A DNA stretch of 64,000 bases from Leucaena leucocephala (GCA_037074615.1 CM073519.1:31455001-31519000); one strand, 5' to 3'. Shown: positions 1 to 13,392, counted from the first letter of the stretch. Notes: generated from the sequence alone by a model not told the origin. A program made the numbers and translations.

Positions 1-1064
1 ACATCATTTGTCATGTCACAACATCATTAAAATATCATATACATATCAACACATAAGCATACCACATCAAGCACATAAAGAGGTAAGTTCATTACCTTGC
101 AGTTAAGCTTTTCTCTTGATCTTTTGCACTTGTTCCCTAGGTTTCCAACCATGAGCCTTTATGTCAATCACTTCCCAACATCTTCTTGGATGTTTCAAGG
201 TCCTAAACTCATTAATATTCATCACATAATTCATTAGGACTCATGAACTCTAACCATGTTCAAGACTAACCTTGTTACACTCTTTATTATCATAACTTTC
301 TCTAATCTTCACTAATCCACTTGGCTCTTGAACCAATTGATGTATTGACTTTACCCCACACAATTTCATCTTTTGAATCCATTTATGAGCTTAGAATCAT
401 GAAATTCCAGCTCCTATGCACTGTTCTGTACAGAATTACATAACACCCTATTTTCTTTCAAAAATTCTCATTTTGATTCTAATGCTTCCCATACTTGTTT
501 CTCCACTTTATCCCACACACCTTTTCATTTTAAAACCATTGGAAGTATCAAAATCATAAAATTCCAATCACTGTTCATGCGAGTGAACAGTAATAGAGAA
601 GGATTTCAAAAGCTACAATCTTGGAATTTCAATGTTTCCAAGGTTCAAAACCGATCCAATCCTACACAAAATATTCATATAAATTCAATGGAAGCATTAG
701 ATCATTGAAATTCCATTTCCTTCCATCATGAATAGGACAAACCGAACTAGTTCAACTATGGCAAATTCAAGAATATCAACTTGTTTCAACAACCAATCAC
801 TTAACTAGTTTGTTTAAGCTTCAATCATATATTCTAACTTTAATTTCTTCTTTCTCCTTTCATCTTAACATTTTTGGATAGCACAACACCTTAGAGAAAA
901 CTCAACTTTCCCTAAAGAAAACCCTAAGTTCAAGCTTTCAAATCAATGATTTAACCTTTAAGACTCATTTTATCTTTATTATTTCTTCTGATCATCATCA
1001 TAATCCTTTCCAATCCTCTTCCACTATCAGCATTATATAGATAGGTAAAAATTAGGATATGACA
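1..1064 (-). mobile_element. LTR-A copy A1, truncated by window edge
   Basis: This is the 5'-truncated (by the window) copy of a long LTR family that recurs at 1524, 2292, 16775 and 34637. Shared landmarks are the 'cacataaagaggtaag' stretch, the 'attctcattttgattc' stretch, and a terminal 'ggatatgaca' at 1055-1064. The strand is inferred from intact copies, where a TATA box and leader read on the minus strand. A possible target duplication, TATGT (1065-1069), follows the end, but its partner lies outside the window. There is no coding capacity. Confidence 0.7.
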
Positions 1065-1523
1065 TATGTCCCTAGCCTAAAGGACTTATGTCTTGGTCTT
1101 ACTATAATCCATAACTGAGTCAGCTGCTTCCTTTAAGCTAACTGAGGAAGGGTCTGGTTTACTTCTCTATGTCATTCATACTTTTAAGTTTCTCCTATCC
1201 TCAAGGATCACTACCAGATGACAAGCTATCTATTAATCTCAACTCTCCTTTTAACTTAACTAACTGATTTTTAACCTTTATCTTAATTAACTGAGAAATC
1301 ACTTTTATCTCTTTAAACCTCAGTGTTCAATTAATCTTTAATCCATAATCTTACTTAAACTAAGAACATGTAACCTATCACTAACCTCAATCTTAAATAG
1401 CCTTAGATTAGCTGCTCCGTTCTTGTTCATAATCAGAGCAGGTTTATCTTGCACTATAACCTTAGTCCTATGCTAAAACTTTATTCTTTACCTATACCAA
1501 AACCTTTTCCTATAATACCAAAA
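1065..1523. other. Unassigned AT-rich stretch between LTR-A copies
   Basis: This 459 bp stretch lies between the end of one LTR-A and the start of the next. I see no ORF, no terminal inverted repeat and no recognisable coding remnant. It is probably part of the older element into which both LTRs inserted, but nothing in the sequence proves this. Confidence 0.4.
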
Positions 1524-2291
1524 TAAAACATCCTACTTTTAACCCCTCAAAGTATGTATTCAAAAGTGTATATATTTAGCAGAAGCAATAATTTGATCCA
1601 AAAATTAAAATTTTTAAATTTAACTCGCAGGTACTGTTCATTTGGTAAATTCTAGATTGATAGTCTAACTTTGCAAATTCATAACTAATTTTAGAAAAAT
1701 CATATGGAGGTGCTTAAAATTTCTACTTGAAGTTATTTCATAGCACTTTAAGGAAAAAATATAAATTTGGACTTTACCTTGCCAATAAATATAGTTAAAT
1801 CGTTACTTTTTAATGTTCATATGGTAAATTCTAGAAATTCCATATTTTGTCTTGTAACTTTAGAAACTCTTTTATCTTGATATGTACTACATGATCATAA
1901 AATTCTGTGAATTAATTCCTTCATTTTTTAGGTCAAACTAGAGTCAAAACTAGACTATTATATGAAATTTACATAAATATGCACTTTACATAAATAGGCA
2001 CTTTACATAGCATTTACATACATGAAATTTCATAGCATATGGTAGGACATCAAGTAATTCACTTTCTTTCTTCCATATTGTATCTTTCCTTCATGTATAT
2101 ATCTCTCGACATAATTGATCTATATTGGTTGGTTGTGTGAGGGTGAGATTTTGGGGAATCTTAGTAATAAACATTACCACTTAAATATGCAAGATGGATA
2201 CTAATGCATGATATGTAATTTTATTAAAGTTTCTTTAGTTAGTGACATGACATCATGCTATATGCTTTGTATAAAAATGCTTGACAATGGG
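1524..2291 (-). mobile_element. Outer LTR-A copy, left piece
   Basis: It starts with 'taaaacatcctacttttaac', a decayed form of the TGTAACATCC terminus seen at 16775. It runs colinearly with the other copies to 2291, where an inverse LTR-A (2292-5574) interrupts it. The sequence resumes at 5575, which identifies the interrupting copy as a later, nested insertion. Confidence 0.7.
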
Positions 2292-5200
2292 TGTCACATC
2301 CTAATTTTTCCCTATCTATATAAGACTAATAGATGAAAAAGATTTGGAAAGGATTGTGATGATGAATAGAGAAGAAAAGAAAAAGACTAGACACAGGTTT
2401 AGGCCTAGAAGCCTAGTACATAGCCTAAAATAGGTAGGCTGCCATGCCCTACTGAGTAGAAGTCCCATAAGTATATATATGATGTTCAGGGACAAAACTA
2501 CAAATAATGAAAGTTTAGGGACTAAATTGTAAATATTGAAAGTCCCTGGAGCCATAATGGTTATTTTGGAGAAAGAGTGGGACTAAATTGAAAAGTCTAC
2601 AAGTTCCATGGTAAAAAATGAAAGTAGACAAAAGATTTAGGCTATTAAGTGTAATTATGAAAAGTTTAGGGCCCAAAATATAATTTTCAAAAGTTCTGGG
2701 GCCAAGTGGCAATTATAAAAAGGTTGAGCCAGAAAATACCCAAAACTACCTGAAATAATTTTAATCCCAAATTTTCCCAGTAAACAGAGAAAATTATTCT
2801 GGTCAACTTAACATATAATTTTGATTTGAGGTCCCGATAAATTGATATAAATCTATTAAAGGAAAATTAGTATAGTAACCTCTGGAACTCAAAATCAGAT
2901 GCAATTTGACAGTAAATTCTTATAATTAATATAAGAATTTATGAAATTAATATAACTTAAAAAGTAGTTATGTGGAATTTATAACAGAATTTATAGTAGA
3001 TTAAAATACCCGATAAATACTTTTCAGGACAATTTATTGGGAGTTGAGCCCATGAAGGTAGTGAACCATGTAGAAAGCCCAAAATGGCACCTCATAGGCT
3101 CAATAATATTTTTAGATAAGTATGTGGGTTAGTGCTAATAAAGACCCAAAAATATAAAATATGAAAATGCCACTAGGCATGCTACTGTATTGTGCTATTG
3201 AGCAAGAGATAGATTAAGGGCATTTTGGTCATTTGACTAAGGTTAGATTGTCAAGGAAAGCTCCCAGAGTAGTTGACCAAGGTCAGGAAATACTTTGATT
3301 ATGTGTGAAAAGATGATAATGCCCTAGAGATATTAGAGTAAATGAAGAACCAAGAGGTATTTTGATAATTTACCAAGGGATTAGTAATTAAGTTTAGATT
3401 CAGCCTAAGAATATCAATGGCAGGAAGAATCTAAATACCAGATTTAAGATCATAAAGTATATTATGGAATCTCAGAAAAATTAGATGTATAAAACAGTAT
3501 GGTTTTTAGGGAATTGGACTGAGCCGGTATCGGATTGAACTGGAATTTTTCTAGATGCTTCTAGCCCTTGGAATTTCTTCACATATGCTATGAGGCATCC
3601 CTTGATGATGTTATCTTTTCGCTTCTAAGGCAAGCTTAATCCAAGAGCAAATATGAGCCATTAGATCACATAGTGCACAAAGTGATATTGGCCTTTCATT
3701 TTCCATGGGATTTTTCTGTAAATACCTCCCATTTTTGCTAAAAAACTATGGCTCTTGGAATCCTTGGGGAGGTGCTACCCAAATGCAAACTCAAGACAAG
3801 ATAAAGAAGAATCTAAGGTCAAAAGTTCAAGCTAGCTAGGGACTAAGGTAAGCAATATATCCTAGCTTATTTTCCTTTAATTTGGGGGCTTGAGCATAGG
3901 GTTTCTATGGAAGAAAATTGAGCTTTCTCCAGGGTATATATGCTGTATAAAACCCTAGATGTAAGGAGAAAGAAGAAATTAAAGTTAGAGCTATGTGATT
4001 AATGCATAAACAAGCTAGTTAGATGATTGGTTATTCAATCAAGTTGATATTCTTAACTTTGCCAAGAAGGAGACCTTTTGGCCTGTACTATTCATGATAG
4101 AAGTAGATAGAATTTCAATGATCTAATGCTTCCATTGAATTTATATAATGATTGTGTAGGATTGGATAGGTTTTGAACATTGGAAGCATTGGAATTGAAA
4201 GTTATAATTCTTGGAATTCCTCCCTATTATTATTCACATGCATGAACAGTGATTATAATTCATATTTTGATGCTTCCAATGGTTTTAAAATGAAAAGTTG
4301 TGTGGGATAAAGTAGAGAAACAAGTATTGGACACATTATAATCAAAATGAGAATTTTTGGAAGAATTATGTATGTTTTGTAATTCTGTCCAGAACAGTAC
4401 ATAATTGCTAGAATTTCATGATTATAAGCTCATAAAGAAATTCAAAAGGTGAAATTGTGTAGGGTAAAGTTAAGACATCAATTGGTTTAAAGGCCAAGTC
4501 AATTAGTAAATATTAAGGAAAGTTAATGTATTTTAGTAAGCTTAATGTTCAAGAGAAGTTAGATTGTAATGAATGAATGAATGAATGATAATGTGATGTT
4601 AGGATTTGATTATGGACTCAAAAGAGATAGCCACACATCAAGGAGAAGTAAGAAGAAATAGGAAAAGATAAAATAAAGGAAGGTCAAGCATGTGATGTAG
4701 TAAACTATCCTAAACTTGTATGTATTGGATATTATGCTTGGTTGTGCTATGGCAATGTTGACTTGTGTTGCATGTGTTTATGATTGATTCTATGTTTTTC
4801 TGATTACTTTGGCCAATTGTATTTCATGTTACATGGAAGCATGAACATTACACAATGTTAACACTTTTACAAGCAATCAGAAGTATTTACATTAATGCAT
4901 GAATTGTTTAGTACCGTTTGCTACTGAGATTTTCCCATAAATCTCACCCAATCCATGTAATCCCAATCCTAACAGGTTCATGAATGGTTAAAGAGGATGA
5001 AGAAGTATGAAGAGAAGTTAGGGATTGGGATTGGATAGTATAAATGTTACATAAAGAATTGTTATATGTAATAATGTTATATGACTAGCTTGAGTAGTAA
5101 TGTTCATGATATAATAAAAAATAGTAAACGATGGAATAAATGCATAAAATTTTACGAACATTTAGTTAACATGTCAAGCTTTATTTTGACACCAAAAATG

Positions 5201-5574
5201 CCTTATTTCAATGTCTGTACAAAGAGAACAAATTTTTCAAAATCAAGGACCAAAATCTGTTTTTAGAATCTTTGACCAACTGAACAGTAATTTTGACAAT
5301 TAAACTGTATTGATTGATTAAGCATTTGGTCAGGAAATTATTCTTCTCTTAAAGTTCAAGAAGTTATCTTCACGCTTTTTGAACTATTTCATTTAAATTT
5401 TTCTACTATTAATTATGATTTTTTGGATTTTGTCACCTAATCTGGAATACCATATGAATAGTAATTTGTGAAGAGTAAAAATTCTAGATTTAGCTAATAG
5501 ACTTCAAAGGTCAAGTACGTCATTCTAAATGGTACCTAATGGTCCCTAAGATGTACAAAAATAAGGATGTTACA
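2292..5574 (+). mobile_element. Solo LTR-A copy A2, nested in another LTR-A
   Basis: This 3283 bp unit begins TGTCACATCC and ends GGATGTTACA. It is flanked by ATGGG (2287-2291) and ATGGA (5575-5579), a near-perfect 5 bp target duplication. It is reverse-complementary to the outer LTR-A, and the outer copy continues exactly on both sides. No internal retroelement genes lie next to it, so it is read as a solo LTR. The long LTR, TG...CA ends and 5 bp duplication fit a Ty3/gypsy-type element, but the lineage is an inference. The TATA region is mutated here ('tgtaaatacc' near 3716). The opposing orientation makes the nested pair a large inverted repeat. Confidence 0.8.
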
Positions 5575-6147
5575 ATGGAAAACATGTTATTCATAAGATA
5601 TTCAACATCATTTATTATGTCACAATATCACTCAATCATCACATGTGTGTCAACACATAAGCATACCACATCAAGCACATAAAGAGGTAAGTCTACTACC
5701 TTAAAACTTTATCTTTTCCTCTTTGTTCCTTTGTCTCCAACCAAACATTGGTTTCTTGCTTATCCTCTTTAACTCATTTTCTTTGACATATCATGGACCT
5801 AAACACAATTACATTGTGTATACTACTCATTAGAGCCATTACATAAACATTGTACATTAAATCCCTTAAAATTCCTAACTCTTAACTCATTTCTTAGAGT
5901 TAGTGGTTTAACATTGTAATAATTATTTTCTTAGACCAATCCTACATAATTTTGTCGAAGGAATCCAAATATGAGGTTAAAATTTCAAAATTCCAACTCT
6001 TCCCTTGCCTTCTGCCCTTGAATGAACCACTTTCACCTTTTTCCCAAAAATTCTCATTTTGATTCCAATGCTTCCAATACTTGTTTCTCTACTTTACCCT
6101 ACACAATTTTTTATTTTAAACTCAATGGAAGTATTGAAATCATGAAA
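5575..6147 (-). mobile_element. Outer LTR-A copy, right piece (truncated)
   Basis: This is the continuation of the LTR-A copy begun at 1524, after the nested insertion. Homology to 17694-18290 of copy A3 stops at about 6147, where Athila-like protease coding sequence on the minus strand begins abruptly. About 1.9 kb of the LTR is missing, so the junction is a deletion or recombination scar rather than a clean insertion end. Confidence 0.65.
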
Positions 6148-8764
6148 TTCTCACAAAACTTTTCATCTCTAGTTTCTTCCATACCCAAGTCAATAACATT
6201 AAGCCCCACAAAAGCAGCATTAGCAAAGGGGTACTTCATAGCTTCATTCATGTTAAAAGTAACCACATGTTCCCTAACCTCAACAGTAATGCAACTATGT
6301 TTCTTGCTTATAATGGTCTAAGAGGTTTCAAGGAAAGATCTTCCTATGATGAAAGTATTCTCTTTTACTAACTCCCTAGACACATCTAGCACATAGAAAT
6401 AATCTAGAAACCCTAGATAATTTACCTAAACTAAAATATCCTCTATAATTCCCTTATGGTACTTGATTGACCTATATGCTAATTGAAGTACTACACTAGT
6501 GTCTCTAAGGTTATTTATACATAAAGCTAGGTAAACTAACCAAGGCATGACATTTATAGCAGCTCCCAAATCTAATAGAGCTCCCTTAATATGAACTTTT
6601 TTATTGTGCAAGGGATAGTATAAGACCCAAAGTCTTGACACTTAACCAATAATTCAGTTGGAAAGAAGGAAGACATATTGGTACTTGTATTATCTCAAGA
6701 TGCTTAAATTTTTGCTTGGCAGCACACAATTTCTTAAGGAATTTAGCATATTTCTGGTTTTTCTTAAGGAATTCTACCATGGGGATATTGATCTAAAGCT
6801 TATTAAATAATATGTAAGCTTCTTTAGCAAACTCAACATCAAACTTCTTTTTATCAGCAAAATAAGCTCTAGGAAAATGGAGATATTTGTTACTTACATC
6901 CTTACCTATAGGCTTAAAGGCTCCCTATGTGCTTGTCTTCGCTTTGTCCTCAACATGCTTGCCTTTATATGATGAACTCTACATAACATCTTCTTATTGA
7001 GTCTCTTGTGTTGCTTCTTGTTCCATGTAGCTTTCTTCTTGATTCACCTTTTTAGCCATGAGTTGTGCCTCTTTAGTACTCAAAATTTTCAATTCTTATT
7101 GGTGTGAGGAGAGGACTATCAACTTCAAAATCTTCACTATCCTCATAAGATGTACCATCGCCTTTGAATCGAACCTTCTTTCCACTTATCAGTGAAATAG
7201 TATTTAATGCCTTCGAATTTATAAATGTATTAAAAGGAATGCCACCATTATTCTTGGCTTGAATGTCACTCACCATATTTGATACTTGTGTCAACTGACT
7301 AGAAATATCTGAATTCTTCAAACTCAATTCTTCAAGCTTCCTTTGCACATCATCATTATCCTTCTATATGCTTTATAAAATTGTTGCAATGGAGTTAAAT
7401 TGAGCACCATTTTCCTTCAACTTATTATCAATATGAGTCATCCTACCATCTATGTTATTCATCTGTGTAGCCATGCCTTATAGAAGTTGAGATAAATCAT
7501 CAACTCTAGGTGTTGCCAGTGTATAGGGTTAGGTTCGAACAATAGGCCTTGAGTTATCTTCATAATTACTAAAAGAAGCTACACCACTTTGAAATCAATT
7601 AAGCTTATTATCTCAAATCCCCATCTAAAATTTAGATGATACTTTCATCCTCGATACATTGCTAAAACCTCTTCATATTGCCTCTCACAAGTGTTTGCAG
7701 CATGCATCATAGACCAACAAGATTCACATCTAGTAACCAAAGCATAAGAAGAACCTACAACATTAACTTGCTTAGTGGATTAGAGTTCCTTTTCAATTAA
7801 ACTCATCTTCTTCTCCATCCGGTTTCCCAAGGCAACAATTTTAGATAAAATTTCCTTAGAATTGCTTGAAGAAGTTGTAGGCACTCTCCTAGGATCTTCT
7901 AATTGATAATCCTCATTTGCCATCTTTTAAAATAAATTCCAACTCACTTGTGGTATTTTATCCGTCAAGGATCCATTAGCGTGTGCATTTAGTGAAACCT
8001 TGTTATGTGGTAATAGCCCATCAAAGAAGATATCAACCATATCAGCTATAGTTATATTGTGGTATGGGCATCTAGCCAGTATTCATCCAATGACTATCCA
8101 TCTTGCTAGAGGATATTCGTGATTTCCTTATTTATTCTAGTTGTCTTGTAAGCAGGGAAAATTGCTCTAGGAAAGCTATCTTCAATTGATCTCATGTTAA
8201 AATGATGAAATGATTAGGCAAAATGTACAGCCACTCTTTCGCTTTCCCTTCCACAGTAAAATGAAATAATCTTCTCAACATATCATCTAAGGCAGTCAAC
8301 AGAGGCTTCATAGAATAGCAGATCATATACATGGTCTATAGGTGTTGGTGTGGACATTTACCTATAAAGCCATAAAATTTTGGTAAAGCTGCTATCAAAG
8401 CTCCTTTTATGTCAAAATTTACTTCATTAATATAGAAACCATAAGGATAACAATTCACATACGAACGATTAATGTCCCTAACACTCATGTTATCCTCTAT
8501 ATTATTACCTATATCATTCTCTCTATGCCTATTGTTCCCATTTGGATTAACCTCAGCCATATTGGGAATATCAAAAGGAATTTCAAGGTTAAGTTAAATT
8601 TCAAACCCAGGGTCACTAGAGAATGAACTAGATTATTGCAATCTTATTTTGTTTTCAACTAAAACTTTGCAAAATTCTTGTTTTCTAAACTCCTTCCTAA
8701 GTTTCTAAAGTGACCTCTCAATTTTAGGATTAAAGGGTACTAAAGGATTGGTCCTTTTATGCAT
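6148..8764 (-). pseudogene. Athila-like gag-protease remnant (element C)
   Basis: The minus-strand reading starts at an ATG at 8764 with a basic N-terminus resembling Athila gag starts, and continues through an Asn-rich segment (8560). Around 7348-7073 lies the gag/protease linker, where an N-T-I-S-L-I-S-G-K-K motif corresponds to the family's 'T-L-R-S-G-K'. The aspartic protease is at 6641-6148, with A-L-L-D-L-G-A-A-I-N (the catalytic DLG of Athila proteases), then R-S-I-K-Y and G-I-I-E-D, and a distal I-I-G-R-S-F-L block near 6330. The gag start and linker share one frame, but the protease is in another, so at least one frameshift exists besides many stops. Reverse transcriptase and integrase are absent, because the element is cut at 6147 by an LTR-A fragment. 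It is a non-functional fossil. Its 5' LTR and primer site lie at 13874-15437, beyond two LTR-B insertions. Confidence 0.75.
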
Positions 8765-8841
8765 GCCACACCATAAGCAACCAAAAGAAACCAAGCAAAA
8801 TTACTTTGCAAACAAAGATTCAAAATAAAATAGATGAGATA

Positions 8842-11800
8842 TGTCACATCCTTACTTTTAACCTCAATTATACTGCATTAGAAGTGATTGGAACCAATTA
8901 CATGATCATTTGCTTTGAAAACATCCATTTCCAAAAGATGTGTTCTCGGGGGTATTGTTCACTGTTACTGTTCATTTGGTAATTCCAGAACATATACCCT
9001 ACTTTAAAAATTCATACTTAACTATAAAAAAATCAAAATAATGTGGTTCCAATTTCTAATGAAAGATCTTTCATAAATATTTGAGGGAAAAATATGAAAT
9101 TGAGGTTATCTTGTTCACACAAAATCAGTTTATTGGTTAGAAATCACTGTTCATTTGGTAAAATCTGGAAGTTCCAGTTTCTTTGCCTTAAATTTAAAAA
9201 TTCATTTCTCTTTGGTTACTTATACAAATGAATTGTGTTACCTATAAATTTGAAGGTCTAGACGTCCTCTTTAAGATCATAAAATTTCATAGAAAAACTC
9301 GTTCATTTGATATATGAAATCATTGCATGAACGTCACTGCCTCTCAGCACTCGTTTTATCTCAATTCCAGATCTTACTTCCAATTTTGGAAAATCATAAC
9401 AATTCGGATACTTATCCAAATGAGGCGTTCTTGGTGTTCATTTAAATCTCTATATCTTAAATGTTATCATGCCAAATTTCAAACTAAAACGCGCTGATTT
9501 AGGCATCATAATCATCGTCACATCACCACTGCCTTAGAACAGGTTTATGAAAACATACACCATGCATACTAGCATATCATCCCATAGTGTCATGTAAGTC
9601 ATGTAACTTATTATACAAACTTATTCATCAGAAGTTACTCTCTTCCCTTGAGAGGATCCAGTACCTAAAACATAGTTATGCATGTGGAAGGAATGAGATT
9701 TCATGGAAATCCCAATAGCAAGTTACATAAACTATATTATCATTAATGAATAATTGGATGCTTAACATGTTATCATGAGATGAGAGCTACTTTATAATGG
9801 TACATAAGCAAACTCTAACATGCATATTGTCATGACATAACTTGCAAGGAGTTGTAATCATTCATATTTCATCATAACATGATGACATAAGCTCAAGCTC
9901 AACCAAACACCATAATCAACAAGCAAGCAAAATAATTAAACAAACATGAGTTATAGTTAGGTATCCTTGCTACCTCTTAGCTATCTTGGTCAAGACCTTC
10001 TTGAAGTTCTTTCCTTCCTTCACAAATGTCAAAACCTAGCCATTACAACATAATATCAAGTTACAACTCAACTTGAAACCAAATCCAAGACTAGGTTTTC
10101 ACTAGCTCACTTTCTTTCTCTACTTTATGTTTCCTACTTCCACCTTTCCAAAATAAATTCTTATGGTCCATTTCCACATAATTTTTCATTTAGAATCCAA
10201 ATATGAAATCATAATTTCCAAAATCAAAACATACCAATTGCTACAGTACCAAACCGAAATGGATGTCCCTTTTTCCAAAAGTTCACATTTTGATTCCAAT
10301 GCTTCCAATACTTGTTCTCCTACTTTATCCCCACACAATTTTCCATTTTAAACTCATTGGAAGCATCAAAATCATGAAATTCCATAATATGAACAGTAAC
10401 ACGTACAGTACCAGCAAGAACACAAAACCCTAAATTCAAACATACTTGAATTCCCAAGCTTGTACCGCTTGATTCTAGCTTGTTTAAGCTTGTCTAAACT
10501 ATCCATAACATAAAACTCATATTTTAACCATATATAAGCAGCACTTCTAGAAGCAACCATAAGGGAAATATAGCATGAAAACCCCATAAAACCATGAGCT
10601 AACTTGCTAGAACAAAGCTCAAGATCAAGGGAGATGATTACCTTGCTTGTTACTTCACTTTGGTTGCTTCTTTCTTGGTTGAATGGAAATTTTGCAAGAG
10701 TTCCCCTATGGTTCACCATGCATGCCGAAGTGATCTGAATAGGGGGTATTTATAGAGAAATTTGGGTTGAAATGGGTGGCCAAGATTGATTTGGTTACTA
10801 TTTGATCTAAAGGCTCACATTTAATTTTGGATTTAACTTTTTCTAAAAAGAATAATTATGACATCATGTGGGATAGATCATGGGACACCTAAGAGGGTTA
10901 GGTGGAATTCTGCCCATGTAAAGAAGGTTCTAGAAAAATTCTAGTCCAATATGGTACCGATCGGAGCAGTTTCACAACAACCGGACTGTTTTCTGTTCTG
11001 AATTTTTTTATAATATACCAGGATATGTATTATGTCCTAGAAATCAATATCTAGGCTTCTCATACCATTGAAAATGATATACTAAATATTTATCTGCCAT
11101 CCATCCCTTGGAAAATGACCAAAATACCCTTGGTGTCCTTTCCTGCACTGTAGTAACCCTAAGGGCAAAATCATCATTTCACACCTCTTTATACCACCTC
11201 AGGGTGTATATGGGCTCTAAATAATCCTCTTTATACTATATGACACGCTTTTGTCCTGTACAAAATGATCAAAATGATCTCCATCCACTACTGGTACAGT
11301 ATGGGCATCTAGGCGCATTTTTGTAATTTCGCACTTTTCCTGGACTGCTCTGGTCTCTGACCCACTTAAATGTCTAGTCACCTTAATGGGCTCATGATGG
11401 CGCCATTTGGGCCTTACTATGGGCTTATTGCCTATATTGCCTTTATGGCCCAATTTACAATACAACTCTCCCGATCCTATTTATCAGGTATTTTATTTCA
11501 CTGTAAAATCCCGTATGGTTTCTACAGGATTTCTTTTTTTCTGATTCTCTCAATTTTATAAATTCATATATTAAATATATGAATTTTCTATAAGGTCTCA
11601 TTTGATTATGAGATCTGAAAAATACTATAATAATTCCTTTCTACTTCAAAAATTTATATCAATTAATTAGGACCTCAAATCAAATTCTGTGTTACGTTAA
11701 ACTGACCAGAATATTTTTGTCTATCTACTGGTAAAATTTGGGTCTAATCTGATTCTGGACATTTTTGCCCTATTTTGGCTCAACTTTTCCATATTTACAT

Positions 11801-12055
11801 TTAGGTCCCTTAACTTTTAAATAATTGCACTTTAGTCCCTGAACTTTTCATTAATTGCATTTAGGTCCCTCCTTTTATTTCTACTTCAACTTTTTGTCTT
11901 CAAACTTTTCAATTTGCATTTTGGTCCCTATTCATTTCTTAGTTATTAATCATTCCCTTTCTTTTCACAATCTGATACAGTTTATTCCAAGAATCTTATA
12001 TCCATTGTAGATAAACTGTACAGGTACATCAGGTCAGAAAATTGGGGATATGATA
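8842..12055 (-). mobile_element. Solo LTR-B copy B1
   Basis: This 3214 bp unit runs from TGTCACATCC to GGGGATATGATA, where the final CA has become TA. It is bracketed by exact 5 bp duplications AGATA (8837-8841 and 12056-12060). It lies inside the leader of the Athila-like element C. The distal half shares sequence with LTR-A (for example the 'ttgattccaatgcttcc' stretch near 10293), so A and B are related subfamilies. A TATA box and leader read on the minus strand. A 115-codon minus-strand ORF (10719-10372) follows the TATA box but is not conserved in LTR-A, so I do not call it a gene. Confidence 0.85.
10745..10755 (-). promoter_or_regulatory. TATA box of LTR-B copy B1
   Basis: The minus strand reads CTATAAATACC, a canonical plant TATA box. 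Equivalent sequences occur in LTR-A copies at 18823 and 36684. This sets the sense strand of the family and marks the U3/R boundary. Activity is not shown. Confidence 0.6.
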
Positions 12056-12060
12056 AGATA

Positions 12061-12138
12061 CAGTGGATGCAAGTGTATATGGGGTAAGGTAAAACGGTCG
12101 AGACCAAACATCAAACTGGTAACGACTAATAGACAAAA
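12061..12138 (-). other. Sliver of element C leader between two LTR-B copies
   Basis: These 78 bp separate the target duplication of B1 from the start of B2. They belong to neither LTR and are best read as part of the untranslated leader of the Athila-like element that both LTRs hit. Confidence 0.5.
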
Positions 12139-13392
12139 TGTCATATCCCCAATTTTCCTATCTGATATGTGGGTTGTAACTTGATATTATTTTGTAATGG
12201 CTAGGTTTTGACATTTGTGAAGGAAGGAAATCATCCCAAGAAGGTCTTGACCAAGATAACTAAGAGGTAGCAAGGATACCTAACTATAACTCATGTTTGT
12301 TTAATTGTTTTGCTTGCTTGTTGATTATGGTGTTTAGTTGAGCTTGAGCTTATGTCATCATGTTATGATGAAGTATGAATGATTGCAACTCCTTACAAGT
12401 TATGTCATGATAATATGCATGTTATAGTTTGTTTATGTACCATTATGAAGTAGCTCCCATCACATGATAACATGCTAAGCATTCTATTATTCATGCATGA
12501 TATTGTGGTTTGTGTAACTTGCTATTGGGATTTCCATGAAATATCATTCCTTCCATACGTATAACTATGTTTTAGGTGCTACGTCCTGTCAAGGGAAGAG
12601 AGTAAATATTGATGATTAAGTTTGTATAATAAGTTATATGACTTACATGACACTATGGGATGATATGCTAGCATGCGTACAATGTTTCTGTAACCCTATT
12701 GTGAGGCCGTGGTGATGTGACGATGATTTTGATGTGTAACTCAACGAGTTTTAGTCTGAAATTTGGCGTGAGGGTAGCTAAGATACGTAGCTTTAAATGG
12801 AAAATATGAACACCTTAATTGGATAAGTAACCGAATTGTTATGATTTTCCAAAGTTGGAACTAAAATCTGGAATTGAGATAAAGTAAACGATTAGATACA
12901 GCGATGTTCACGCGATCATTTTATATACAAATGAACAAATTTTTATATGAAATTTGGTGAGCTTAAATAGGGCATCTATAGCTTTAATTCCATAGTTAAC
13001 ACTTTTCATTTGGATAAGTAACCAAAGAGAAATGAATTTTTGAAGTTAAGGAAAAGAAACTGGAACTTCTAGATTTTACCAAATGAACAGTGATTTTTAA
13101 CCAATAAATTGATTTCGTGTGGATGAAAGAACCTTAGTTTCATATTTTCCCTCAAATATTTATGAAAGAGCTTTCATTAGAAATTGAAACCACATTATTT
13201 TTATTTTTCTACAATTAATTATGAATTTCCAAAGTAGGGTACATGTTTTGGAATTACCAAATGAACAATAAAAGTGAACAGTCCCCAAGAGCAAATCTTT
13301 TGGAAATGGATGTTTTCAAAGCAAATGATCATGTAATTGGTTCCAATCACCTCTAATGGAGTATAATTGAGGTTAAAAGTAAGGATGTGACA
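12139..13392 (+). mobile_element. LTR-B copy B2, inverted and internally deleted
   Basis: It starts TGTCATATCCCC and ends GGATGTGACA, with flanks CAAAA (12134-12138) and CACAA (13393-13397), a 5 bp duplication with one mismatch. It is reverse-complementary to B1. After the first ~35 bp the sequence jumps to the part matching 10060 of B1, so about 1.95 kb is missing, including the TATA region. Head-to-head with B1, it forms a ~1.2 kb inverted repeat. Confidence 0.8.

Noticed and set aside
10372..10719. 115-codon minus-strand ORF downstream of the LTR-B TATA box
   Set aside because: It lies within an LTR, is not kept open in the related LTR-A copies and shows no domain. It is likely a chance ORF in the leader.
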